From Deltaproteobacteria bacterium (GTDB taxonomy: Bacteria > Desulfobacterota > Binatia > Binatales > Binataceae), in NCBI GenBank assembly GCA_021780225.1, contig JAJXZF010000045.1, positions 1-64,000 of the forward strand: a stretch of 64,000 nt of DNA. The letters are read 5' to 3'. The stretch's first letter is position 1. Each line of letters opens with the position of its first letter. The position numbers and the translations under genes are program-made. Below, one piece after another: positions 38,034 to 50,211 of the stretch. Under the pieces are notes generated by a model, which searched no databases, had not been told where the DNA came from, and saw only the letters and a program-made list of their open reading frames with translations.

Positions 38034-38252
38034 TCAGTTGCCGCGCATCGGCTCGTCGGCCGGCTTCATGTTGCGCTCAAGGCACCAACGATCGATTACT
38101 TCCGCATTGAAGCGCCAGTCGGTTCCAATCCGGAATCCCGGCAGCTCGCCGCGACGCAGCAGTTTGTAAATCGTCGAAGGGTGGACGCGCAGGTACGCCG
38201 AAAGTTCCCGAACCGTCATCACGCGAGGCAAATTGTATTTCACTTCGGCCAC
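38034..38252 (-). CDS. helix-turn-helix (excisionase-type) DNA-binding protein
   Basis: MTVRELSAYLRVHPSTIYKLLRRGELPGFRIGTDWRFNAEVIDRW, typical small MerR/excisionase-fold HTH. Confidence 0.9.
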   Translation of the reverse strand: MAEVKYNLPRVMTVRELSAYLRVHPSTIYKLLRRGELPGFRIGTDWRFNAEVIDRWCLERNMKPADEPMRGN

Positions 38253-38527
38253 GGTATTTCTCCGATCACCACCACGTTATTCATGGCTGATGAGCCAAGG
38301 ATTCGCAGTGGTATTTTAGCTTTCCAAACTTCAAGGCTGAACTAAGCCCGTTTTGACAACATCAAACGTAGCGAAAAGTACAATTGTGGGTCAAGAGGGA
38401 ATTCTTGGCTTATTCGCGCTTTATCGATCTTGAACGAACGAAGCCGATCTCTTTGCCAGCCGCTGGCAATCGAACCCGAATCAGATTATTGCGAAATTGC
38501 ACCGGTTTATAATGAGGTGACACGCCT

Positions 38528-39082
38528 ATGCGTCGGCAAATTCTGGCACGAGCAGTGGCCGCAGGAATCTGTGGATTGACGTTTGGTGGGTTAAAATCGG
38601 TCAACGCGCAACCCAGTCCGCCCAAGTTCACGCTCCATAGCGCCGACTTCGCTCCCGGCGCGCCGATTCCCACGGCCGACACCTGCTCAGGCGCGAACCG
38701 CTCTCCGGCATTGAACTGGAGCGGCGCGCCCACCGGCGTCAAGTCCTTCGCCTTGTTGGTGACTGATCCTGACGCGCCGATGGGAGTTTACAAGCACTGG
38801 ATTGTCTACAATTTGTCGCCGGCCACCGACCGTCTTCCAGCCAATCTTCCCGCCACGCCGACGATCGCCGGCGGTGGAGTCCAAGGCACGAACGAACGGG
38901 GCACGATCGGCTATCACGGGCCGTGTCCGCCGCCCGGCCCGGCGCATCACTACCATTTCCGGCTTTATGCGCTTGACGAGATGCTTGACCTCAAGCCCGG
39001 AGCCACCAACGACGAAGTCGAAGCGGCGATGAAGGGACACGAACTGGCGGCGACGGACCTGGTAGGAACCTTCGCGCGCTAG
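38528..39082 (+). CDS. YbhB/YbcL family Raf-kinase-inhibitor-like (PEBP) protein with signal sequence
   Basis: ADTCSGANRSPALNWSGAPTGVKSFALLVTDPDAPMGVYKHWIVYNL...GPCPPPGPAHHYHFRLYALD. Confidence 0.93.
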   Translation: MRRQILARAVAAGICGLTFGGLKSVNAQPSPPKFTLHSADFAPGAPIPTADTCSGANRSPALNWSGAPTGVKSFALLVTDPDAPMGVYKHWIVYNLSPATDRLPANLPATPTIAGGGVQGTNERGTIGYHGPCPPPGPAHHYHFRLYALDEMLDLKPGATNDEVEAAMKGHELAATDLVGTFAR

Positions 39083-39171
39083 CCGCCGGTCAGCGCGCGC
39101 GATAGGCGTACGCATTGGCGCCCCGATGCCGCGAGTGGGTTTGACGGCGCCGGCGCGGAGCGCAAGGAGGC

Positions 39172-40635
39172 GTGGACATGAGCGAATTGTCGCGCGGCGC
39201 GGCGGTACGCGCCCGCCTGAACCATCCGGTAATCGACACCGACGGCCATACCGCGGAATTCGAGCCGTTGTTCTTCGACTATCTGCGCGCAGCGGGCGGC
39301 GGCGGAATCGTCGAACGCTACAAGCGCGCGCCCGACAGCGGCTTTTCTTTCGCCTGGAACCGGATGGACCGCGCGGAACGGCGCGACGCCCGCACGCCGC
39401 GTCCGAACTGGTGGGCCCATCCGACCAAAAACACTCTCGACCGCGCGACCAGTTCGCTGCCGCGGCTGATGCGCGAGCGGCTGCCCGAGATGGGCCTGGA
39501 TTTTTCGATAATTTACCCGAGTCTGGGCTTGAATTCGCCGCATATCGGCGACGAGGAGTTGCGCCGCGCCGCCTGCCGCGCGCTCAACAACTACCATGCC
39601 GGCGTATTCGCCGAATGCGCGGATCGGCTGACGCCGGCCGCGGTTATTCCGATGCATACGCCGGCCGAGGCGCTCGCGGAACTGGACCATGCGATCGGCC
39701 GGCTCAAGCTCAAAACGATCGTGATGCCCGCGTACGTGCGGCGGCCGATTCCCGCGCTGGCGCGGCGCGCTCCGGAACTGGCGGCCCAGCTTTCGTGGTT
39801 CGACTCCTACGGAATCGACAGCGAGCATGATTACGATCCGGTATGGGCGCGATGCGGCGCGCTGGGCGTCGCCCCGACCTTTCATTCCAAAAGCACGGGC
39901 ATCGGCTTTCGCGGGTCGATTTCCAACTTTATGCACAATCATATCGGCCACTTCGCCGCGTCCGCCGAGGCGGTCTGCAAGTCGCTTTTCTTCGGCGGCG
40001 TGACGCGGCGCTTCCCGGCGCTCAATTTCGCCTTTCAAGAGGGTGGCGTGGGATGGGCGCGCGTACTCTATGGCGACCTGATCGGCCACTGGAAAATGCA
40101 TCGCGTGGCCGTGCTCGACAATTTCGATCCGGCGCGGCTGGACCGGCGCCTGTTCGTCGATTTGTGCCGGCGCTGGGGCGGCGATCGTTTCGCCGATCGT
40201 TTTCCCGAAACTCGCGACGATCGGTCGGACGTGATGTGGGGCGCGGCGGAGGATCCGGCCGACCTCGACGAGTTCGCGCGGCTCGGAATCGAACGGGCCG
40301 AGGACTTCCGCGATCTTTTTACGCGCAATTTCTATTTCGGATGCGAGGGCGACGACGACGTGACCGCCTGGGCCTTCGCTTCGCTGCGGATTCCGTTCGG
40401 CGCCCGGCTCAACGCGATCTTCGGCTCCGATATCGGCCATCGCGATCTCTTCGACATGCGCGACGCGGCGGCCGAACCGTGGGAGCTGGTCGAGCGCGGC
40501 CTGCTCGACGAGTCGGATTTCCGCGATTTCGTCTTTGTCAATCCGGTGCGCTTGCACGGCGGCATGAACCGCGACTTTTTCAAAGGCACGGCGGTGGAAA
40601 GCGCCGCCGGCCGCCTGCTCGACGAAACGCTTTAG
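39172..40635 (+). CDS. amidohydrolase family protein
   Basis: HPVIDTDGHTAEFEPLF... DFSIIYPSLGL...FGSDIGHRDLFDMRDAAAEPWELVERG; amidohydrolase-2 style. Confidence 0.88.
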   Translation: MDMSELSRGAAVRARLNHPVIDTDGHTAEFEPLFFDYLRAAGGGGIVERYKRAPDSGFSFAWNRMDRAERRDARTPRPNWWAHPTKNTLDRATSSLPRLMRERLPEMGLDFSIIYPSLGLNSPHIGDEELRRAACRALNNYHAGVFAECADRLTPAAVIPMHTPAEALAELDHAIGRLKLKTIVMPAYVRRPIPALARRAPELAAQLSWFDSYGIDSEHDYDPVWARCGALGVAPTFHSKSTGIGFRGSISNFMHNHIGHFAASAEAVCKSLFFGGVTRRFPALNFAFQEGGVGWARVLYGDLIGHWKMHRVAVLDNFDPARLDRRLFVDLCRRWGGDRFADRFPETRDDRSDVMWGAAEDPADLDEFARLGIERAEDFRDLFTRNFYFGCEGDDDVTAWAFASLRIPFGARLNAIFGSDIGHRDLFDMRDAAAEPWELVERGLLDESDFRDFVFVNPVRLHGGMNRDFFKGTAVESAAGRLLDETL

Positions 40636-40693
40636 CGTGCGCCTGACGCCCGCGGCGCTGCGTATAACCCAGCGGCGTGCTAAACATTAACGG

Positions 40694-41302
40694 ATGCGGT
40701 TGGACGCCGAATTTGCCGCTTCCGCGCTGGAATACTCCGTCTGTCCGCGCTGGAGCCGCGCCGAAGTCGCGCTCGCGGGCCGCTCCAACGTCGGCAAAAG
40801 CTCTTTGCTCAACGCGCTCGCCCAAGCGAAAGGGCTGGCGCGCACCAGCAAAACGCCCGGTCGGACCCGCTGCTTGAATTTTTTTTCCGTCGGCGAGGAT
40901 TGGGCGCTGGTCGATCTGCCCGGTTACGGCTATGCGCGGATGGGACGAGCGGAAGCCGCCACCATCGGCGCTTTGATGCGCGAATATTTGCGCCGCCGGC
41001 CAAATCTTGCCGCGCTGGCGATCTTAATCGACGCGCGGCGCGGGCCTGAAGATGAAGAGTTGGCGCTGGCCGCGGAAGCTCGGGAGCGTGGGCTCGAATT
41101 GATTGTCGTCGCCACCAAATTCGACAAGCTCAAAAATTCCGCGCGCGCCGCCGCGCTCAAGCGCTTCGCTCCGCTCGCCGCCGAGCCGATCGCATGTTCG
41201 GCGCTGACCGGCGAAGGTATCGAGCGCCTGCGCGGCCGAATTCGCGATTGCGCCCGCCGCGCGCCCGGCGGCGGCCGGCCAAAGCCGCACGCGGCGGCCT
41301 GA
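40694..41302 (+). CDS. engB: ribosome biogenesis GTP-binding protein YihA/YsxC
   Basis: EVALAGRSNVGKSSLLNALAQAKGLARTSKTPGRTRCLNFFSV...LVDLPGYGYARMGR. Confidence 0.96.
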   Translation: MRLDAEFAASALEYSVCPRWSRAEVALAGRSNVGKSSLLNALAQAKGLARTSKTPGRTRCLNFFSVGEDWALVDLPGYGYARMGRAEAATIGALMREYLRRRPNLAALAILIDARRGPEDEELALAAEARERGLELIVVATKFDKLKNSARAAALKRFAPLAAEPIACSALTGEGIERLRGRIRDCARRAPGGGRPKPHAAA

Positions 41303-41322
41303 CCGCCACGCCGGTTGCATCC

Positions 41323-42285
41323 ATGAATCCCGCGGTCAGCGTAATCATTCCGACGTTCAATCGGCGCGTGATGCTTGGAGAGGCGGTCGCGTCGGCGCTG
41401 GCGCAACGCGGCGCCGAATTCGAATTGATCGTCGTCGATGACGGCTCGACCGACGGGACGTGGCGCTGCCTTTTGGAAATCGCCGCGACCGCCAACGAAC
41501 GCGCCGGCCGCGAGATTATGCGCTGCCTGCGCACCGGGAATCGCGGCGTCGCGGCGGCGCGCAACGCCGGCGCCGTATCGGCGCGCGGCGAGTATCTCGC
41601 TTTTCTTGATTCCGACGATTTATGGTTTCCGGCCAAGCTGAACCGGCAACTCGTTTACATGCGCGCGAATCCCGGCTGCGCGATCGCTCAATGCGAGGAA
41701 ATCTGGCTTCGCGGCGGCCGGCGCGTGAATCCCGGACGGCGTCATCTCAAGGCCGCCGGCGATATATTCGAGCGGTCGCTGCGGGTATGCCTGATCAGCC
41801 CGTCAGCCGTAATGATTCGTCGCGAAGTTTTTGAGGCCGCCGGAGGTTTTGACGAGGATTTCCGCGCCGCCGAAGATTACGATTTGTGGCTGCGGTTGCT
41901 GTCCCGCCACGAAGCGGACCTGATTGGCGAGCCGCTCGTGACGCGCCGCGCGGGCCATCCCGGCCAGCTTTCCGCGACCGTGGCGGTGATCGATCGGTTC
42001 AGGATTCTTGCGTTGATGAAGATCTTGGCGCGATCCGATCTTTCGGCGCCGCGCCGCGCCGCCGTGTGCGACGCGCTGGCCGAGAAATGTGCGATTTATG
42101 CGCAGGGACTTTATCGCCGGGCGCGGGCCGAAGACGCCGGGTTTATCGGCGCAATCGGAGCGGCGGCGAACGGCCGGTGGCGCGATGCGGCGGCGCCGGA
42201 AATTCAGATGCTGATCGGCGCGATGCGCGCGATGCTCCGGCAAGACACGAGCGGCGCGATTGCGGCCGCCGAGGCTGTTCTGTGA
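41323..42285 (+). CDS. GT2 family glycosyltransferase
   Basis: MNPAVSVIIPTFNRRVMLGEAVASALAQRGAEFELIVVDDGSTDGTW...AAARNAGAVSARGEYLAFLDSDDLW. Confidence 0.92.
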   Translation: MNPAVSVIIPTFNRRVMLGEAVASALAQRGAEFELIVVDDGSTDGTWRCLLEIAATANERAGREIMRCLRTGNRGVAAARNAGAVSARGEYLAFLDSDDLWFPAKLNRQLVYMRANPGCAIAQCEEIWLRGGRRVNPGRRHLKAAGDIFERSLRVCLISPSAVMIRREVFEAAGGFDEDFRAAEDYDLWLRLLSRHEADLIGEPLVTRRAGHPGQLSATVAVIDRFRILALMKILARSDLSAPRRAAVCDALAEKCAIYAQGLYRRARAEDAGFIGAIGAAANGRWRDAAAPEIQMLIGAMRAMLRQDTSGAIAAAEAVL

Positions 42286-42836
42286 GCGCGTCATCGGGTG
42301 AAGAAGCGATCCGCGCGTGGGCCGCGGCGCGGCGCCTTCCCGAGCCGTATCTGGCGCGATGGCTGGCGCTTGGACCCGACGATCGCACGGCGCTGCTCGC
42401 GGCGGTCGAAGGGCTTCGGATGCGCGCGGGGCAGTTGATCGCGGCTTTGGATTTGCTGGAAGAAATATCCGTGCGCGAAGCGCAGCCGGTCGCGGCGATT
42501 CTTGCCCGCATTGAAGTTCGGCGGATACTGAACGGGGCGGGCTCGCGGCCGGGCCGCGCCAGCGCGCTGCTGGCGGCGCTGCGCGCGATTCGTTTTCCCC
42601 GGCTGGCGCGCGCCACGGAGCGGATCGCACGCGAAATCGCGGCGCTGGGCCTGCCGCGAGGAATCAGGATTACGCCGCCGCGCGAGCTTGCATCGGACGA
42701 AGTCAGAGTCGAGCTGATCGCGCATGGCGGCGAAGAATTGAACGAGTTGCTCGGCGCGCTGGCGCGGCATGCGCGGGCGCTGGCCCGGATCGCGGATCTA
42801 GCGGCGGGCGTCGGATGGAACGGCGATGAGATTTGA
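42282..42836 (+). CDS. uncharacterised protein coupled to a SplB-like radical SAM gene
   Basis: GTG-start reading frame (VSASSGEEAIRAWAAARRLPEPYLARWLALGPDDRTALLAAVEGLRMRAGQLIAALDLLEEISVREA...). Start overlaps the GT stop and the 3' end overlaps the next gene by 11 bp. The ORF track shows a longer frame from 41886. Confidence 0.75.
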   Translation: MSASSGEEAIRAWAAARRLPEPYLARWLALGPDDRTALLAAVEGLRMRAGQLIAALDLLEEISVREAQPVAAILARIEVRRILNGAGSRPGRASALLAALRAIRFPRLARATERIAREIAALGLPRGIRITPPRELASDEVRVELIAHGGEELNELLGALARHARALARIADLAAGVGWNGDEI

Positions 42837-43920
42837 TCTGGACGCGGTTTATCTTGAAGAGGAGATGCGTGAGACGCCGCTCGCGCGCCGCGTAATCGCC
42901 GCGCTTGCGCCCGGCGTGCCGGTCTATCGCGTTCCCGACGGCCGGAGCGCCGCGCGCGCCGATCGGGAAGCCGCCGATCCTTTCGCCGCCGGCAAGCGCC
43001 GGATGGTGATCATGCGCCGGCGGTCGCGCTTTTTGATGGGCTGTCCAGCCGCCTCGAATGAATTCGCCTGTTGCGGCTATCTGGTGATGGAACTGGCGTC
43101 GAACTGCCCGATGGACTGCGGTTATTGCTTCCTGCAGGAGTTTGTCGCGGACAATCCCGGATTTCAGATATATGCGAATTACGCCGACGCATTTGCCGAA
43201 CTCGATCGCGTGCAAGCCGGCGCCGGGAGGCCGCTCAGGATCGGAACTGGCGAGCTTGCCGATTCGCTGGCGTTCGATTCGCTGACCGGAATGAGCCGCG
43301 ATTTCGTGCGCTACTTCGCCGGGCGCGACGACCTGACGCTGGAGCTTAAGACCAAGACCGACGAGATCGAAAACCTGCTTGAGATCGATTCGCGCGGCCG
43401 CACGCTGGTTTCATGGACGCTTTCGCCGGAGCGCGTTTTCCGTTCGAGCGAGCATCGCACGGCCCCGCCGGCGGCGCGAATCGCGGCGGCGCGGCGCGTG
43501 CTGGAGGCCGGATATCGCGTCGGGTTTCATCTCGACCCGATAATCGCGTACGAGGGCGCCGATCGCGACTACGCCGCGCTGCTCGATCGATTGTTCGATT
43601 CGATTCCGGCGGCGCGAATCGAATTCTTCAGCCTCGGCGGTCTCAGGATGACGCCCGGATTGCGCGCCGCGGCGCGCCGCCGCTTTCCGCGCGATCCGAT
43701 GCTGCTCGGCGAGGAGGTGCTCGCGCCGGACGGCCGTTACCGCGCGTTCGCTCCGCTGCGGATGGCCCTGTACGCGGCGATCAACGGGCGGATCGCGAAG
43801 GAAAAATCGAAAACCAGAGTGTACCTGTGCATGGAAAATGCCGGAATGCATCGGCGCGCGCTGGGCGAGGCGCCGCCGACGCCGGCCGTTCTCGGCGCCC
43901 GGCTCGCGGGGGGAAACTGA
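42826..43920 (+). CDS. spore photoproduct lyase-like radical SAM protein
   Basis: CxxxCxxC motif in YLVMELASNCPMDCGYCFLQEFVADNPGFQIYAN, then ELKTKTDEIENLL, VSWTLSPE, AGYRVGFHLDPIIAYEG; SplB-family architecture. Confidence 0.87.
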   Translation: MRFDLDAVYLEEEMRETPLARRVIAALAPGVPVYRVPDGRSAARADREAADPFAAGKRRMVIMRRRSRFLMGCPAASNEFACCGYLVMELASNCPMDCGYCFLQEFVADNPGFQIYANYADAFAELDRVQAGAGRPLRIGTGELADSLAFDSLTGMSRDFVRYFAGRDDLTLELKTKTDEIENLLEIDSRGRTLVSWTLSPERVFRSSEHRTAPPAARIAAARRVLEAGYRVGFHLDPIIAYEGADRDYAALLDRLFDSIPAARIEFFSLGGLRMTPGLRAAARRRFPRDPMLLGEEVLAPDGRYRAFAPLRMALYAAINGRIAKEKSKTRVYLCMENAGMHRRALGEAPPTPAVLGARLAGGN

Positions 43921-43924
43921 CGCG

Positions 43925-44830
43925 ATGGCCGGCCAAGAGCGAAACCGGCCGGCGTCGCGAGGCGGCGCCCGCAAGGCGCCGGCGGCGAAAATCGCCGCGA
44001 GCGACGGCCGGATGGCGCGCGACGCCGCGGACGCCCGCATGCGGCCGATCGGCGTGTTCGATTCCGGCATCGGCGGCCTGACCGTGCTCAAGGAATTGAT
44101 CGCGCTGCTGCCCGGCGAGGATTTCGTCTATCTCGGCGACACGGCGCGACTCCCGTACGGCAGCAAATCGAACGAAGTAATCGTGCGTTATTCCCGCGAG
44201 AACACCGAGTTCCTGCTGGCCAAGGGAATCAAGATGCTGGTGGTGGCGTGCAATACCTCGAGCGCGGTCGCGCTGGAGGAGATCGCGCGCGGCACGATGG
44301 CGCCGGTGATCGGCGTTATCGCGCCGGGCGCGGCGGCCGCCGCGGCGGCGTCGCGCAGCGGCAAAATCGGCGTCATCGGCACCGAGGCGACAATCGCGTC
44401 CGGGGCCTACACGCGCGCGATCCAGAAGCTCCGCCCGCGCGCCGAAATATACACTCGCGCGTGTCCCCTGCTCGTGCCGCTGGTTGAAGAGGGATGGACC
44501 GATAATGAGGTGGCCGAGCGCACCGTCGCCTGGTATCTCGAAAGCCTCAAGGCGAGCGGGATCGACACGCTGCTGCTCGGCTGCACGCACTATCCGCTGC
44601 TGCGGGCGATGTTCGCGCGGGTGCTGGGACCGCGCGTGAAAATCGTCGACTCGGCGACCGCGACCGCCCGCTCCGTGCGGGAGCGGCTCAAGGCGCTGGG
44701 GTTGGATCGGAAACGCCCGGGAACGCGATCGCGGAGCTTTTTCGTGACCGAGACGCCCGACCGTTTCGTGCGGGTGGGACGGCGCTTTCTGGGGCCGGAA
44801 GTGGAGTCCGCCGTCCGCATCGAGCGCTAG
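43925..44830 (+). CDS. murI: glutamate racemase
   Basis: RPIGVFDSGIGGLTVLKELIALLPGEDFVYLGDTARLPYGSKS; VVACNTSSAVAL; LLGCTHYPLLR. Confidence 0.96.
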   Translation: MAGQERNRPASRGGARKAPAAKIAASDGRMARDAADARMRPIGVFDSGIGGLTVLKELIALLPGEDFVYLGDTARLPYGSKSNEVIVRYSRENTEFLLAKGIKMLVVACNTSSAVALEEIARGTMAPVIGVIAPGAAAAAAASRSGKIGVIGTEATIASGAYTRAIQKLRPRAEIYTRACPLLVPLVEEGWTDNEVAERTVAWYLESLKASGIDTLLLGCTHYPLLRAMFARVLGPRVKIVDSATATARSVRERLKALGLDRKRPGTRSRSFFVTETPDRFVRVGRRFLGPEVESAVRIER

Positions 44831-44933
44831 CGCGCCGCTGTAATCGGCGCCGCCATGCGCTAGAATTCACGTTTACAAAGCTAGAAATGGCCCGAACGCG
44901 GGCGCGGCGTCCTTCCAGGTTTAATCGCACACA

Positions 44934-47600
<2,667 letters not shown>

Positions 47601-47662
47601 CGCCCGCTCGCGCCGGTCGATCGCAGCCGCCGCGCATGTTAAATCCACGCGCGGAGGTTTAG

Positions 47663-48859
47663 ATGAACGTACGACTTGAGCCCGCCGCGGTGCCCGGCTT
47701 TCGCTTCGCCGGCGTGGCCGCCGGCCTGCGCAACGAACCCGGCCGCAAGGACCTCGGCGTTATCGCCGCCGATTCCAGCGCCGCGGCCGCCGGCGTCTTC
47801 ACCACCAATCGCGTCAAGGCCGCTCCCGTCCTGATCGCGCAGGAGCGCGTGCGCCGCGGCCGTTTGCGCGCCGTGGGCGCGAATTCCGGATCCGCCAATT
47901 GCTTCACCGGCAAGCCCGGGCTCAAGCTCACGCTCGATTCGACCGCCGCCCTTGCGCAAGCGCTCGGATGCGCGCCGGAGCTGGTCGCGCCCTGTTCGAC
48001 CGGCGTGATCGGCCGGCCCTACGATCTCGTCCGCTACCGCGAAGGAATTTCCGCCGCGGTCGCCGCGCTCCATCCCGCCGCGCTCGATGACTTCGCCACC
48101 GCCATCATGACCACCGACACGCGGCCGAAAATCGCCTCGGCCACGCTCAGGCTCGGCGGCAAAACGGTGACGCTCGCCGGATGCGCCAAGGGCGCAGGCA
48201 TGATCGAGCCGAAAATGGCGACGATGCTCGCCTTCGTGATGACCGACGCCGCCGTTTCCCCATCGATCCTGCGCGGCGCCTTGCGCGAGGCCCTGCCGCG
48301 CAGCTTCAACGCGGTCACCGTCGACGGCGACATGTCGACCAACGACACGCTGTTGCTGATGGCTTCCGGAGCGGCCGGCAATCGCCCGCTCGAAGGCCGC
48401 GAGCGCGGCCGCTTCAACGCCGCCGTCGCGGACATTTCGGCGGCGCTCGCCCGCGAACTGGTGCGCGACGGCGAAGGCGCGACCAAGCTCGTCACCGTCG
48501 AGGTGCGCGGCGCGCGGAACGCGTCGGACGCCGATCGCGTCGCGCGGCAGATCGCCAATTCGCCGCTGGTCAAGACCGCGTTCTTCGGCTGCGATCCCAA
48601 TTTCGGCCGTATCCTGATGGCGGTCGGCAAGGCCGGAGTCGCGATCGATCTCGATCGCATCGAAGTCGCGATGGGCGGCATCAAGCTCGCCAGCCGCGGC
48701 GCGCTGCATGTGGACGCGCTGGCGGCCGCCGCGCAACGGATGCGCGATCGCGAGTTCGCGCTGACGGTCGATTTGAAGCTCGGCAAAGCTTTCGCGCGGA
48801 TAATGACCTGCGATTTGAGCTACGGGTACGTCAAGATCAACGCGGAATACACCACCTGA
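47663..48859 (+). CDS. argJ: bifunctional ornithine acetyltransferase / N-acetylglutamate synthase
   Basis: PGFRFAGVAAGLRNEPGRKDLGVIAADSSAAAAGVFTTNRVKAAPV; AKGAGMIEPKMATMLAFVMTDA (cleavage-site motif KGxGMIxPxMATML). Confidence 0.96.
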   Translation: MNVRLEPAAVPGFRFAGVAAGLRNEPGRKDLGVIAADSSAAAAGVFTTNRVKAAPVLIAQERVRRGRLRAVGANSGSANCFTGKPGLKLTLDSTAALAQALGCAPELVAPCSTGVIGRPYDLVRYREGISAAVAALHPAALDDFATAIMTTDTRPKIASATLRLGGKTVTLAGCAKGAGMIEPKMATMLAFVMTDAAVSPSILRGALREALPRSFNAVTVDGDMSTNDTLLLMASGAAGNRPLEGRERGRFNAAVADISAALARELVRDGEGATKLVTVEVRGARNASDADRVARQIANSPLVKTAFFGCDPNFGRILMAVGKAGVAIDLDRIEVAMGGIKLASRGALHVDALAAAAQRMRDREFALTVDLKLGKAFARIMTCDLSYGYVKINAEYTT

Positions 48860-48887
48860 GACTTGTTGGAAACGAGAAGATTGTCCG

Positions 48888-49208
48888 ATGGATGAATACG
48901 TCGTCGTCGCCCGCCGCGACGAGATTCCGGAGGGCCGCGCCAGGGTGATCGAAATCGGCGGCCACGCGATCGCGGTCTTCAATCTCGGCGGCGAGTATCA
49001 TGCCATCGCCAACGCCTGCCTGCATGAGGGCGGACCGCTCGGCGAGGGCGGCGTCTACGGCTCGCGCGTGGTCTGTCCGCTGCACGGCTGGGAATACGAT
49101 TTGACCACAGGCGCCTGCGTTGACGATCCGGCGATGAAACTCGCGTGCTATCGAGTCAAAATCGAGGGCGACGAGGTGTTGCTCGCCCTCGCGGTGGACC
49201 CGCGCTGA
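48888..49208 (+). CDS. Rieske [2Fe-2S] ferredoxin-like protein
   Basis: CLHEGGPLGEGGVYGSRVVCPLHGWEYDLTTG, CxH...CxxH Rieske signature. Confidence 0.93.
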   Translation: MDEYVVVARRDEIPEGRARVIEIGGHAIAVFNLGGEYHAIANACLHEGGPLGEGGVYGSRVVCPLHGWEYDLTTGACVDDPAMKLACYRVKIEGDEVLLALAVDPR

Positions 49209-49286
49209 GCGCGGCCAGGCCCTCGGTTGAATCGCGCCGCCGCGGCCAATTAGAATTTGCAGTTTGATGCGTGCTGAAAAATCTTC

Positions 49287-50177
49287 TTGGGCGGAACGGT
49301 GCTGATGGCCGCGGGTGATCGCGAATCCGCCGGCCGCCTGCCCGATTTCCTTGGCGTTGGCCCGCCGCGCGCCGCGACCTCGTGGCTCGACGCCGCTCTG
49401 CGCGGCCACGCCGGTCTTCCCCGCGCGGTCAAGGAAGTCGACTTTTTTATCGAGAATTACCAGCGCGGAATCGACTGGTACATGAAGTATTTCGCTGACT
49501 GCGATCCGAATCTGCCGTGCGGCGAAATCTGCGCGAGCTACTTTCCCGCGGTCGCGCGCGAACGGATCGTGAAACATCTCCCTCGCTGCAAGATTATCTG
49601 CACGTTCCGCGATCCGGTCGAACGGCGCTATTCGTTCTACAAGCTGGCGGTGCGCAACGCCTGGACCAGCGAAGACTTCGAAACCTGGGTTCAAAACGAC
49701 GAGGTCGGCGACGGCGCGGGGCTGCGCGGATGGTTCGACGACTTCGGCCGCGACCGCGTGCTCGTTCTGATTCACGACGATCTCGAGGCCGATCCGCAGG
49801 CTTATCTCGACCGCGTCTGCCGGTTTATCGGAATCGCGCCATATTCGCTCGCCGAAACCGAGGTCGGCGCTCGCCGCATCAACACCTTCAGCGCGCCGCC
49901 GCGCAACCCAAAGCTCGCGCGCCGCGGCCGCAAGCTGCGCGATTGGCTGAAATCGCGCGAGGCCTACCGGACCATCAACCTGCTGGGCCGCGCCGGACTG
50001 TGGCGCTATTGTTTCGACGGCGGCGATCGATTCGAGGCGCTCGCGCCCGCTGTCGAGGCGCGCCTGCGCGCGCGCTACCGTCCCGAGGTCGAGGCGCTCG
50101 AGGAGTTGACCGGCCGCGATCTCTCCGCATGGAAGTTCGGCTCGAACCGCGGCGGGGCTGGAGACCGGCGCGGATGA
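49287..50177 (+). CDS. sulfotransferase family protein
   Basis: PDFLGVGPPRAATSWLDAALRGHAGLP (5'-phosphosulfate-binding loop); KIICTFRDPVERRYSFYKLAVR (3'-phosphate-binding). ATG at 49305 is an alternative start. Confidence 0.88.
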   Translation: MGGTVLMAAGDRESAGRLPDFLGVGPPRAATSWLDAALRGHAGLPRAVKEVDFFIENYQRGIDWYMKYFADCDPNLPCGEICASYFPAVARERIVKHLPRCKIICTFRDPVERRYSFYKLAVRNAWTSEDFETWVQNDEVGDGAGLRGWFDDFGRDRVLVLIHDDLEADPQAYLDRVCRFIGIAPYSLAETEVGARRINTFSAPPRNPKLARRGRKLRDWLKSREAYRTINLLGRAGLWRYCFDGGDRFEALAPAVEARLRARYRPEVEALEELTGRDLSAWKFGSNRGGAGDRRG

Positions 50178-50211
50178 GGCCGCATGCGCGGTGCTGGACC
50201 GGCTGCCTGCA

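Noticed and set aside
41886-42836. 316-aa version of the SplB-adjacent protein
   Set aside because: The N-terminal ~130 residues overlap the GT2 gene out of frame and look like shadow translation; the GTG at 42282 is a better start.
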